DNA of 64,000 nucleotides from UBA1431 sp002329665 (lineage in GTDB: Bacteria > Bacillota > Clostridia > Christensenellales > UBA1431): assembly GCA_040772545.1 (NCBI GenBank), contig JAXGXY010000001.1, positions 496,001 through 560,000 on the forward strand, written 5' to 3'. The notes below the pieces were generated by a model. It was given only the letters and a program-made list of their open reading frames with translations, had not been told where the DNA came from and made no database searches. Every line of letters starts with the position of its first letter. Position 1 is the first letter of the stretch. The translations under genes were made by a program, and so were the position numbers. Positions 53,866-62,529 of this stretch are shown in pieces.

Positions 53866-54858
53866 ATGAGAGTGGCTGGCATTATCGCGAATCCTGCTTC
53901 GGGAAAGGATATCCGCAGGTTGGTAGCCTATGGCACGGTCTTTGACAATCTGGAGAAGGTAAACATCGCCAAGCGCATTTTGCTGGGCCTGGACGCCGTC
54001 GGAGTCGAAAAGACGGTGTATATGCCCGATTACTACGGCATCGTCCCGCGCGCGCTGGAAGGTTTGCGAAAAGAGATCGACATGCGCGTGGAACCCGTCG
54101 ACATCGAACTCACAGGCACGCAGGTCGATTCCTGCCGGGCCGCCGAAGTGATGGCGCGGCAGGGCGTAGGCTGTATCGTCGTCCTGGGAGGGGACGGCAC
54201 CAACCGTGTGGTGGCAAAAGGCAGCGCGGATGCCCCGCTGCTCTCCGTTTCTACCGGAACGAACAACGTGTTCCCCGAAATGGTAGAGGGAACGATTGCC
54301 GGCATGGCCGCGGGCGTTATCGCCCGCGGCCGCTATGCAAGCGGGGCCGTAAAGGTCGCAAAGAAGCTCGTGATCCGGAAAAACGGCGTGGACGTAGACA
54401 TCGGGCTCGTCGACGCCGTGGTCGTCGAAGGCAATTTCGTCGGTTCCCGCGCTATGTGGGAGATCAAGCCCCTTCTTCAGGCGGTGGTTACGAGAGCCAA
54501 GGCACATAACATCGGCATAGCATCCATCGCGGGCAACCTTATGCCGGTGGAGACCTATGAGCCGCGCGGGATGCGAATCGTTTTCGACCCCTGCCGCGAA
54601 GATATGCTGGCGCCCATCGCGCCCGGCCTGATCCTGCCCGTGGGAATCAAGGAGTACGGGTACATAAGGCCTGGTGAACCGGTCAGGCTGCCGGACGCGA
54701 ACTGCATCATCGCGCTCGACGGAGAAAGGGAAGTCGAGGTGCATTGCGGGGACGTGGTGGAGATCGTGCTTTCGGTCCACGGCCCGCACGTTGTTGACAT
54801 CGAGGCAACGCTTGCCGGCGCCGTGGAGCAAAGGCGGGCACGGAAAACAAATGCGTAG
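53866..54858 (+). CDS. NAD kinase-like protein (AcoX-like)
   Basis: This 330-residue protein has the GGDGT motif (VVLGGDGTNRVVAKG) of NAD and diacylglycerol kinases, preceded by IANPASGKDIRRLVA. A homologue, AcoX, is encoded within acetoin dehydrogenase operons of several bacteria, and its precise role there is unsettled. Its location between E1 beta and E2 in this operon is the same. It may phosphorylate NAD or a cofactor for the complex. Confidence 0.88.
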   Translation: MRVAGIIANPASGKDIRRLVAYGTVFDNLEKVNIAKRILLGLDAVGVEKTVYMPDYYGIVPRALEGLRKEIDMRVEPVDIELTGTQVDSCRAAEVMARQGVGCIVVLGGDGTNRVVAKGSADAPLLSVSTGTNNVFPEMVEGTIAGMAAGVIARGRYASGAVKVAKKLVIRKNGVDVDIGLVDAVVVEGNFVGSRAMWEIKPLLQAVVTRAKAHNIGIASIAGNLMPVETYEPRGMRIVFDPCREDMLAPIAPGLILPVGIKEYGYIRPGEPVRLPDANCIIALDGEREVEVHCGDVVEIVLSVHGPHVVDIEATLAGAVEQRRARKTNA

Positions 54859-54871
54859 GAAGTGATTCGAA

Positions 54872-56101
54872 TTGGCAGTTGAAATAACGATGCCCAAAAT
54901 GGGCTTGACCATGACGACGGGCATTGTCGGCGAATGGCTCAAAAAAGTAGGGGATCCCGTCGCAAAGGGAGAGACGCTGGTGGAAGTCACGACGGAGAAA
55001 ATCGTGAACAGCGTCGAATCCCCTATCGATGGGGTGTTGCTGCAGATCGTCGCCGAGGAAGGCGACGAGTTGCCCATAGGAGGCCTGATGGGGCTGGTGG
55101 GCGACGCTTCCGAAATGGGCGTGAGCGCGCCTGCCGAAGCCAAGGCGGCAGCGCCTGCAGGTATTCAGGCGGCGGCGCCCGCCGAAGCCAAGGCGACAGC
55201 GCCTGTTTTGAAGGAAGAAGGGGCTGCGGGAGGAAAAATAAAGATAACGCCTGTCGCGGCGAAGATGGCGCGGGAAAAAGGCATCGACGTGGCATCCGTT
55301 GAGGGCACCGGCCCGAACGGGCGGATCACGAAAGAGGATATCGAACGGGTGCTGGCCGCCCCGGCTCAGCAGGCTGCGCCGGCGACGGCGCCCACGGCCG
55401 CCAGCGAGGAAGCGCAATACGAGGCCGTTCCCTATGACGGCATGCGCAGGGCGGTCGGCGAGAACATGAAGAAGAGCTGGAATCAAGTGGCCCGCGTGAC
55501 GCATCATGTGCGCGCCGACGCATCGGAACTGCTTGCCCTTCGCAAAAAAATCAACGAGGACATCGACCCGGACGGGAAAGTGACCGTTACGGACATGCTG
55601 CTAAAGATTGCGGCGAGCGCGCTGAGGCTCCATCCCGAATTCAACGTTACGAAAGAGGGCGACGAGATCCGCAGGCACAAAGAAATCCGCCTTGGTTTCG
55701 CCGTAGCGCTGGACAACGGCCTGATCGTCCCCGTCGTGCGCAATGCGGACAGGTTGAGCGTGCTCGAAATCGCGCGGGAAACAAAGCGCCTCGCGGGCTT
55801 GGCAAAAGCGAACAAGCTCGGCGTGAAGGACTTCACCGGCAGCACGTTCACCCTGACCAACATAGGCGCATACCGCTCCGTAGATTTCTTCACGCCTATC
55901 GTTAACCTGCCAGAAGCGGGCATACTCGGCGTCGGCCGCACGGTAGAGATGCCGGTGGCTGTGGACGGGAACGTCGTGATACGCCCGATGATGGGGCTGT
56001 CGCTGTCTTTCGACCACGTCGTTATCGACGGCGCCCCTGCCGCGGTTTTCCTCGCGACGCTGCTAAAACTGATCGAAAACCCGGTCAAAGGCATCCTCTG
56101 A
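54872..56101 (+). CDS. Dihydrolipoamide acyltransferase E2 (AcoC/PdhC-like)
   Basis: This 409-residue protein starts at TTG with an AGGAAG site. Its domains in order are a lipoyl domain (residues 1-77, lipoylated Lys in VTTEKIVNS), an Ala/Pro linker (to about 120), a peripheral subunit-binding domain (about 126-165, TPVAAKMAREKGID...GRITKEDI) and a catalytic domain (about 185-409) with SFDHVVIDGAPAA (H-x3-D-G). It is therefore a complete E2 core. No E3 gene lies in the operon, so a dihydrolipoamide dehydrogenase encoded elsewhere is needed. Confidence 0.93.
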   Translation: MAVEITMPKMGLTMTTGIVGEWLKKVGDPVAKGETLVEVTTEKIVNSVESPIDGVLLQIVAEEGDELPIGGLMGLVGDASEMGVSAPAEAKAAAPAGIQAAAPAEAKATAPVLKEEGAAGGKIKITPVAAKMAREKGIDVASVEGTGPNGRITKEDIERVLAAPAQQAAPATAPTAASEEAQYEAVPYDGMRRAVGENMKKSWNQVARVTHHVRADASELLALRKKINEDIDPDGKVTVTDMLLKIAASALRLHPEFNVTKEGDEIRRHKEIRLGFAVALDNGLIVPVVRNADRLSVLEIARETKRLAGLAKANKLGVKDFTGSTFTLTNIGAYRSVDFFTPIVNLPEAGILGVGRTVEMPVAVDGNVVIRPMMGLSLSFDHVVIDGAPAAVFLATLLKLIENPVKGIL

Positions 56102-56132
56102 CAGGAAGTATATAGGAAAGAAGGAAAAGTAT

Positions 56133-56438
56133 ATGGCATTGAAGGCGGCTTTCATTTTTGTCGCGCCTAGGGCGGATGCGACAAAGCACCGCGCCACGGT
56201 GGAAACCCCGGAAGTCACGCTCATATCGGTTGGCGTGGAGGACTATGCGGCGGCGGAGGCGGCCGCGAAAGCGCTGGTGGACGAGGGCGTGGCCGCGATC
56301 GAGCTTTGCGGCGGTTTCGGCGTGGAAGGGACGGCCCGAATCAAGCGCGCCGTCGGGGACAGGGCGGCCATCGGCGTCGTGCGTTTCGACGGGCACCCGG
56401 GCCTCGGCAACCAGAGCGGGGACGCGCTTTTCGGTTGA
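56133..56438 (+). CDS. DUF6506 family small protein
   Basis: This 101-residue protein is KAAFIFVAPRADATKHRATV, then VDEGVAAIELCGGFGVEGTA and GVVRFDGHPGLGNQSGD. It matches my recollection of DUF6506, a small alpha/beta family without known function. It is 31 bases behind E2 and closes the operon. With Lin0512 at the other end, the dehydrogenase genes are framed by two uncharacterised small proteins. A perfect palindromic terminator follows. Confidence 0.7.
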   Translation: MALKAAFIFVAPRADATKHRATVETPEVTLISVGVEDYAAAEAAAKALVDEGVAAIELCGGFGVEGTARIKRAVGDRAAIGVVRFDGHPGLGNQSGDALFG

Positions 56439-56524
56439 CCGGAACGAAATAGCTTAGGGGAGGGCCGTCCGTGAGGCGGCTTCCGAACGGATGAGGCAAT
56501 CCGACATGCAGGCTGCGGAACCAG

Positions 56525-56550
56525 CGAGGGGGACGATCGTCCCCCTCGCG
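56525..56550. terminator. Perfect 26-bp palindrome, bidirectional terminator
   Basis: A self-complementary run from GCGAGGGGGACGA through its exact complement separates the convergent DUF6506 and acetate-kinase-like genes. It lacks a T tract on either side. Confidence 0.6.
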
Positions 56551-56588
56551 TCGTATCAAAGCTGGTTTGGTGCGATCCTTAGCCCATG

Positions 56589-57791
56589 CTATCGCTTTGA
56601 GCGCATCACCACATCGTACGTGTCGCGTGCGATCTCGATTTCCTCGTCCGTTTTGATTACCACGATCTTGACCCTTGAAGCCGGCGTGGATATGATGCCT
56701 TCGCCGCTGAACATGGCATTGGCTTCCTCGTCCAGTTCGATGCCGAAAAACCCCATATCCTTACATATCTCATGCCGCAGCATCGGGCTGTTTTCTCCCG
56801 CGCCGCCCGAAAAAATCAGAAGGTCGATGCCTCCGAGCGCTGCCGTATACGCCCCGACATATTTTTTTGCCCTGTACGCGGCGGCCCTGACCGTCAGCCT
56901 TGCCCTGTAATTGGTGTCGACCTGTTCCCCTATATCCCGCATGTCGTTGCTGATGCCGGAGATACCGAGCCAGCCGCTTTGATGGTTCAGGATGTTTTCC
57001 ATATCCTTTGGCGCAATCCCCTCTTTGTCCATCAGGTACGTGACGGCCGCAGCGTCGAGGTCCCCGGACCGCGTGGACTGGATCAGTCCTTCGTGCGGCG
57101 TGAATCCCGTGCTCACATCGATGGATTTTCCGTTCAGCATCGCGTTTGCCGTGCAGCCGCTGCCCAGCATGAGCAGGACGATCCTGAGTTCTTCGACGGG
57201 CCTGTTTAAAAACTTGGCCGCTTCCCGGGACATATACTTGAACGTTATCCCGTGGAACCCGTATTTGCGGATGCCGTATTTTTCGCAGTACTCGTAGGGA
57301 AGCGCGTACGTATACGCATAGTCGGGGATGTCCCAATGATGCGCGGAATCGAAGACAGCCACCTGCGGCGTGCCCTTCATCTGCGCCCGGCAGGCGCGTA
57401 TCCCGTGCAGGTTGTGGGGGTTGTGCAGCGGTGCCTTTTCGCAGTATTCTTCCACCACCGCTTCGACCCGTTCGTCGATGAGCGCCGAATCGCGCATCTT
57501 GTTGCCGGCATGCACCACGCGGTGGCCCACGGCTTCTATCTGCGAAATGTCGCCCACCGCGCCTGTCGCGGGGTCCGCCAGCGTTTCCAGGATGAGCGCG
57601 ATCGCCTCGGCGTGGTTCTGAACGGGAAGGACCTTTTGCATGCCTTCGCTCCCCGCCTTCCTGTACTTCAAAATCGCGTCGGCCTTCCCAATCCTTTCGA
57701 CGCCCCCCGAAGCTATCAGCGTTTCTTCGGGCATATCCAGCACCTTGAACTTCGCAGAGGACCCTCCGCTGTTTAATACAAGTATTTTCAC
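56589..57791 (-). CDS. Acetate kinase family protein, divergent
   Basis: This 400-residue ASKHA kinase is clearly related to AckA: VLNSGGSSAKFKVL (Asn7), GHRVVHAGN (Arg91 equivalent), FDSAHH (Asp148 equivalent), KYGFHG (His180 equivalent) and STRSGDLD (Arg241 equivalent). Several near-invariant residues differ: HLGNGAS reads MLGSGCT, HGTSH reads HGITF, and the first G-S-S-S reads G-G-S-S. Substrate or activity may therefore differ from acetyl-phosphate/ADP. GTG 57791, seven bases after AGGTG, is the likely start. It faces the E1/E2 operon, and no phosphotransacetylase is nearby. Confidence 0.85.
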   Translation of the reverse strand: MKILVLNSGGSSAKFKVLDMPEETLIASGGVERIGKADAILKYRKAGSEGMQKVLPVQNHAEAIALILETLADPATGAVGDISQIEAVGHRVVHAGNKMRDSALIDERVEAVVEEYCEKAPLHNPHNLHGIRACRAQMKGTPQVAVFDSAHHWDIPDYAYTYALPYEYCEKYGIRKYGFHGITFKYMSREAAKFLNRPVEELRIVLLMLGSGCTANAMLNGKSIDVSTGFTPHEGLIQSTRSGDLDAAAVTYLMDKEGIAPKDMENILNHQSGWLGISGISNDMRDIGEQVDTNYRARLTVRAAAYRAKKYVGAYTAALGGIDLLIFSGGAGENSPMLRHEICKDMGFFGIELDEEANAMFSGEGIISTPASRVKIVVIKTDEEIEIARDTYDVVMRSKR

Positions 57792-58098
57792 CGTAACACA
57801 CCTCGCTCGCTCTGTTGTGAATATCGGCACTATGATAATACAAGTATATAAGAATTAATCCCGGTTTGGAAGGGACGCGGGCCGGATAAACATATTGCTT
57901 AGCAGGAGAACATTACCTTGTTTCCATGGCACAGCCGGACTGCATATCCTTTTATGTGTTTTTACCGCCTTTTGTATTATAATGGTTTCGAATTGTTGTT
58001 AAGGCGGAGGTTCATGCCGATGACGGCGGCGGCCTTGTTTCAACCGGCTGCCGAAGCCTTCGGGCAAGGCAAATCAACAGAAAAGGTATGGCATACAT
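57792..58098. other. Intergenic region between divergent genes
   Basis: This is 307 bases without a gene. A TTGTATTATAATGG stretch near 57970 contains a TATAAT-like hexamer for the exporter operon; no further structure is evident. Confidence 0.3.
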
Positions 58099-58818
58099 AT
58101 GGCAAACGCGTTGAAGAAGGCCTTTCCCGTAACGGTACCCGTTTTGTTGGGGTATCTGTTCGTCGGGATGGCGTTCGGGATGCTGCTTCAGGAAAGGGGC
58201 TACAGTTTCATTTGGGCCTTTTTTATCAGCCTGACGGTCTACGCGGGATCGATGCAGTTCGTGATGCTCAGTTTTCTTTCGTATTATACAGGGCTGTATA
58301 ACATCGCGCTGATGACGCTGGCCGTCAATTTCAGGCACGTTTTTTACGGAATATCCATGCTTGAAAAATTCAAGGGCAGCGGAAGAAAAAAGCTGTATAT
58401 GATCTTCTCGCTCACCGACGAAACATATTCCCTGCTCTGTTCGGGCAGCGTTCCGCCGGGGGTAAACCCGCACCTTTACCGCTTTTGTGTCGCGATGCTC
58501 AACCAGATATACTGGATAACGGGTTCGGTCGTCGGCGCCCTTGCGGGGGCGGTTATCAGTTTCAACACGCAGGGGATCGACTTTGCCATGACGGCGCTGT
58601 TCGCCACTATCTTCATCGACCAGTGGCAGTCTTATCCGACGCATGCGCCCGCGCTCATCGGCCTTTCAGCCGCCCTGCTGTCGCTTTTTGTCCTGGGCCC
58701 GGACAGCTTTGTGATTCCGGCGTTGCTCGTTATCGTATGCGTCCTTCTCATTTTCAGGGAAAGGATCGGTCCCGCGTTCGAAACGCGGGAGGAAAGGGGG
58801 AAAGAACGTGACGGTTGA
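58099..58818 (+). CDS. azlC: AzlC-family branched-chain amino acid exporter, large subunit
   Basis: This 239-residue membrane protein has the AzlC signature near the N-terminus (LLGYLFVGMAFGMLLQERGY, AGSMQFVMLSFLS) and NFRHVFYGISMLEK. About seven helices follow. AzlC with AzlD exports branched-chain amino acids and toxic analogues. It overlaps azlD by 11 bases. Confidence 0.9.
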   Translation: MANALKKAFPVTVPVLLGYLFVGMAFGMLLQERGYSFIWAFFISLTVYAGSMQFVMLSFLSYYTGLYNIALMTLAVNFRHVFYGISMLEKFKGSGRKKLYMIFSLTDETYSLLCSGSVPPGVNPHLYRFCVAMLNQIYWITGSVVGALAGAVISFNTQGIDFAMTALFATIFIDQWQSYPTHAPALIGLSAALLSLFVLGPDSFVIPALLVIVCVLLIFRERIGPAFETREERGKERDG

Positions 58819-59149
58819 TCTTACGTATTCGATCGCTGTGGTCCTGATCGTGGCCGCCGTCACGTTCCTTACGAGGGCCGCACCTTTTGCCCTGCAAAAC
58901 CGCGCCGGCATGCGGAACGGGTGGGTTACATACCTCGGGAAAACGCTGCCGCCGGCGATCATGGCCATGCTTGTCGTCTACGGCCTCAAAAACACCGGCA
59001 TCCTCCGATATCCGAACGGGATCCCGGAATTGATCGCCCTGGCCGTGGTGGCCGTTCTGCACGTGTGGAAGAAAAACGCGTTGATCAGCATACTGTCCGG
59101 CACGGCGGTATATATGATACTCGTTCAGCGGGTGTTTACCGGCGGCTAA
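58808..59149 (+). CDS. azlD: AzlD-family branched-chain amino acid exporter, small subunit
   Basis: This 113-residue protein starts at GTG after a GAAAGGGGG site. Its four helices include the typical AAVTFLTRAAPFALQNRAG opening and LPPAIMAMLVVYGLKN. Family members pair with AzlC to form the exporter. Its overlap with azlC points to coupled synthesis. Confidence 0.9.
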   Translation: MTVDLTYSIAVVLIVAAVTFLTRAAPFALQNRAGMRNGWVTYLGKTLPPAIMAMLVVYGLKNTGILRYPNGIPELIALAVVAVLHVWKKNALISILSGTAVYMILVQRVFTGG

Positions 59150-59267
59150 ACGAGGCGTTCATGCATATGCGATGCATAAATATTGCCAAGGAGCCCGGGG
59201 AGGAGCAGCCGCAACAGTCACCGGGACGATAAGGCGTGAACGGCTTTTCCGTCATGAATATACATCC

Positions 59268-59296
59268 TTGACATTGCGCGTCAATCGAAATAGTAT
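59268..59296 (+). promoter_or_regulatory. Promoter of the liv operon
   Basis: A consensus TTGACA (59268-59273) and TAGTAT (59291-59296) are 17 bases apart, 50 bases before livK. Confidence 0.75.
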
Positions 59297-59346
59297 ATAT
59301 TCATACATATATGGCTCTGCAAATTTGAGTAGGGGAGTGTGTTTAC

Positions 59347-60495
59347 ATGAAAAGGGCACTTATCGTGTTACTTGCAGTCGTGGCACTTGGTCTTGTATTG
59401 ACCGGCTGCCAGCAGGGGGGAACCGATACAGTCAAGATCGGGGTCAACATGGAGCTGTCGGGCGCCGTGGCCACCTACGGCCAGAGCACTGTGGACGGGA
59501 TCGAACTGGCGATCGATGAGGTCAATGCCGCTGGCGGTATCGACGGAAAACAGGTTGAGCTTGTCAAGTACGACAACAAATCGGACGCGGCCGAAGCGAC
59601 CACGCTCGCAACGAAGCTGATGAGCGAGGACGACGTTGCGTGTGTGCTTGGGCCGGCTACATCGGGAGCCTTCAAGGCGGAGATTCCCGTGGCCAACGAC
59701 AACAAGGTCCCCGTAATCTCAGGTTCCGCGACGGCGGACGACGTGACGGTGGATGCATCGGGAGTAAAGGAATATGCGTTCCGCATATGCTTCAACGACT
59801 CCTACCAGGGTACGGCGATGGCGAACTTCGCCTACAAGAACCTCAAGGTGAAAAAAGTCGTTATCATCCTTGATAACGCGAGCGACTACAGCAAAGGCCT
59901 TGCAAAGAGCTTCAAGGATACGTTTACGGAAGTCGGCGGCACCGTCGCTGCCGAGGAAGCATTTGTGGCCGGCGAAACGGATTTCAACGCGGTGATCACC
60001 AAGATCAAGGACAAGGACTTCGACGCGATCTTCATTCCCGGCTATTACCAGGAAGCGGGTCTTATCATCAAGCAGGCGCGCGCGCAGGGCATCGACGTGC
60101 CGATAATGGGCGCCGACGGTTTCGATTCCCCCACGCTCGTGGAACTCTCGGGCGCGGCGGCGGCGAACGACATCTATTTCTCCAACCATTATTCTTCGCT
60201 GGATGAAGAATCCGTGGTGGTCGATTTCATCAAGGCGTTCAAGGAAAAGCACGATAAAGATCCGGATGCCTTCAACGCTCTGGGGTACGACCTTGCCAAG
60301 TTCGCCTGTGACGGCATCGCTCGCGCCGGCGGAGAAGGCGGCGAAGCGCTGAAGGATGCCCTCGCGGGCACGGAAGAGTTCAAGGGTGTGACAGGCACGT
60401 TCAGTGTCGACGAGAACCATAACCCCGTCAAGGCGGTCGTCGTGATCGAAATGCAGGACGGTAAGCAGGTCAGCAGCGTCAGGGCCGGACTTTAA
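59347..60495 (+). CDS. livK: Branched-chain amino acid ABC transporter substrate-binding lipoprotein
   Basis: This 382-residue lipoprotein has a signal peptide ending in the lipobox LTGC (Cys20). The mature part is a type I periplasmic-binding fold: KIGVNMELSGAVATYGQST, GPATSGAFKAEIPVANDN and FNDSYQGTAMANFAYKNL are the LivK/Leu-Ile-Val-binding pattern. It is the first gene of a complete Liv importer. Ligands of this family also include urea, amides and aromatic acids, so branched-chain amino acids are likely but not proved. Confidence 0.93.
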   Translation: MKRALIVLLAVVALGLVLTGCQQGGTDTVKIGVNMELSGAVATYGQSTVDGIELAIDEVNAAGGIDGKQVELVKYDNKSDAAEATTLATKLMSEDDVACVLGPATSGAFKAEIPVANDNKVPVISGSATADDVTVDASGVKEYAFRICFNDSYQGTAMANFAYKNLKVKKVVIILDNASDYSKGLAKSFKDTFTEVGGTVAAEEAFVAGETDFNAVITKIKDKDFDAIFIPGYYQEAGLIIKQARAQGIDVPIMGADGFDSPTLVELSGAAAANDIYFSNHYSSLDEESVVVDFIKAFKEKHDKDPDAFNALGYDLAKFACDGIARAGGEGGEALKDALAGTEEFKGVTGTFSVDENHNPVKAVVVIEMQDGKQVSSVRAGL

Positions 60496-60518
60496 TCGAG
60501 ACGGCCGGCGTCTGTGTG

Positions 60519-60556
60519 CGTGGAGTGAGGGCCAAAAGTCCTCACTCCACGTTTTT
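60519..60556 (+). terminator. Partial terminator between livK and livH
   Basis: GTGGAGTGAGG pairs perfectly with CCTCACTCCAC, plus an outer C-G pair, around a 9-base loop and is followed by TTTTT. Such hairpins let the binding protein be made in excess over the membrane parts. Confidence 0.85.
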
Positions 60557-60660
60557 GAGGAAGCGCATTTCCAGAAAACAACGATAACGCCCGGTGATGT
60601 TTTATGGTATTCTTTATTATGTAATATCTTTTGCGCCGGTACATAGAGAGGGGAATGCAT

Positions 60661-61545
60661 TTGGATCAGTTCATGCAACAGGTCATCAACGGCCTGTCTT
60701 TGGGCAGCATTTATGCGTTGATCGCACTCGGATACACGATGGTATACGGAATCATCAACCTTATTAATTTTGCCCACTGTGACATATATATGATCGGCGC
60801 CTATGTCGGATATTTCTGCCTGACCGTATTCAAGCTCGATTTTGTAACAACGGTGCTGGTTGCCATGGCGGCGTGTACGGTCCTAGGGGTCACGATCGAG
60901 AAGGTCGCCTACAAACCTTTGCGCAATTCATCGCGCATCACGGCGCTGATAACGGCGATCGGCGTCTCGCTGTTCCTCGAATACGGCATGATGTTCCTCG
61001 TCGGTCCAAATGTACGCACATATCCCGAGATTACCGGGCTTCTCGCAGAAAAATTCAATATCGGCAGCGTGATCGTCTCCACGCAGCAGGTCATCATTGT
61101 CGGCATATCCCTGCTTTTGATGGTCCTGCTGCAGTTCATCGTGAAGAAAACGAGGATCGGAAAAGGCATGCGTGCGGTCACCCTGGACGCCGACGCCGCG
61201 CGGCTGATGGGGATCAACGTGGATTCGACCATATCCTTCACGTTCGTGTTGGGATCGGCGTTTGCGGGCATAGCGGGCGTTCTGGTGGGCGTATACTACA
61301 ACTCGATAAACCCGCTCATGGGCTACCTGCCTGGGCTCAAGGCGTTTATCGCCGCGGTGTTCGGCGGGATCGGCAGCATCCCCGGCGCGATGATCGGCGG
61401 ATACACGATAGGCATGGTCGAGGTCATGGTATCGGGGTATGCCAATTCGATGTACAAGGACGCGGTGGTGTTCGCGATCCTGATCCTAATACTCATCGTC
61501 AGACCCACGGGGTTGCTGGGCAGAAACGTCAGGGAGAAGGTGTGA
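60661..61545 (+). CDS. livH: Branched-chain amino acid ABC permease LivH
   Basis: This 294-residue membrane permease (FMQQVINGLSLGSIYALIAL, GYTMVYGIINLINFAHCDIY, FGGIGSIPGAMIGG) is of LivH type. TTG 60661 is chosen because GAGGGG is seven bases upstream and homologues begin M-x-x-F-x-Q-x-x-x-N-G; ATG 60655 is the alternative. Its stop overlaps the livM start. Confidence 0.93.
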   Translation: MDQFMQQVINGLSLGSIYALIALGYTMVYGIINLINFAHCDIYMIGAYVGYFCLTVFKLDFVTTVLVAMAACTVLGVTIEKVAYKPLRNSSRITALITAIGVSLFLEYGMMFLVGPNVRTYPEITGLLAEKFNIGSVIVSTQQVIIVGISLLLMVLLQFIVKKTRIGKGMRAVTLDADAARLMGINVDSTISFTFVLGSAFAGIAGVLVGVYYNSINPLMGYLPGLKAFIAAVFGGIGSIPGAMIGGYTIGMVEVMVSGYANSMYKDAVVFAILILILIVRPTGLLGRNVREKV

Positions 61546-62525
61546 GCGTGAAGGAGCTTGTCAAAAAACCGGTCCTGAGAAGAGGCATTGGCCTTGGGAC
61601 CGTATTCATCATCGTGCAGTTGTTGCTGATGACCGGCGTCATGAACGATTATTACTTCGCCACGCTGGTCACGATCTGCATCAACATCATCCTTGCGTCA
61701 AGCCTGAACCTCATCACCGGTTTTACGGGGCAGCTTTCGCTGGGACACGCAGGATTCATGTCCATCGGAGCGTATACCTGCGCGATATTCATGATGCGCG
61801 TACCGCCTGGATGGGGTGTGGGCGCTTTCCTGGCCGGGGTATTGCTAGGCGCCGTCGCGGCGGGGGTCGTCGGGCTCCTTGTGGGGCTGCCGACACTCCG
61901 GCTCAGAGGGGATTACCTTGCCATCGCAACGCTGGGGCTTTCGGAGATCATACGCATCATCATGGTCAACCTGGACATCACCAACGGCGCCGCCGGTCTT
62001 TCGGGAATCCCCCGTTTCGTTAACTGGATATGGCTGTTCGTTTTCACGGCGGGCATCGTGCTGCTGATCGCGAACTTCATCAATTCCACACACGGGCGGG
62101 CGTGCAAGGCCGTACGGGAAGACGAGATAGCGGCCGATACGATGGGCGTGAACACCACGCGATACAAAGTGATTGCGTTCATCGTCGGGGCTTTCAGCGC
62201 GGGCATCGCGGGGGCGCTTTACGCATCGTATTTTTATGTGATCAAGCCGGATCTCTTCGGCTTCCTCAAGTCCGTGGACATCCTCGTTATCGTGGTGTTT
62301 GGCGGCCTGGGGAGCCTATCGGGCTCGATTCTTGCCGCAATACTGCTCGCCGTCATGTCTTCGCTGCTGCAATCCTTTGCGGAGATAAGGATGGTGCTCT
62401 ACGCGGTGATGCTGGTCGCCATCATGATCTTTAGGCCGCAGGGGCTTATGGGGTCCAAGGAAGTATCCCTCGCGCTGCTTAAAAAATTCGGCAAAAATTT
62501 GACATTCAAGAAGAAGAGAGTCTAA
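61542..62525 (+). CDS. livM: Branched-chain amino acid ABC permease LivM
   Basis: This 327-residue permease starts at GTG 61542, overlapping the livH stop by four bases; a frame open back to 60873 within livH is spurious. NLITGFTGQLSLGHAGFMSIGAY, LRGDYLAIATLGLSEIIRI and VVFGGLGSLSGSILAAILLA are the LivM signatures. It forms the transmembrane heterodimer with LivH. Confidence 0.93.
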   Translation: MSVKELVKKPVLRRGIGLGTVFIIVQLLLMTGVMNDYYFATLVTICINIILASSLNLITGFTGQLSLGHAGFMSIGAYTCAIFMMRVPPGWGVGAFLAGVLLGAVAAGVVGLLVGLPTLRLRGDYLAIATLGLSEIIRIIMVNLDITNGAAGLSGIPRFVNWIWLFVFTAGIVLLIANFINSTHGRACKAVREDEIAADTMGVNTTRYKVIAFIVGAFSAGIAGALYASYFYVIKPDLFGFLKSVDILVIVVFGGLGSLSGSILAAILLAVMSSLLQSFAEIRMVLYAVMLVAIMIFRPQGLMGSKEVSLALLKKFGKNLTFKKKRV

Positions 62526-62529
62526 CGCC

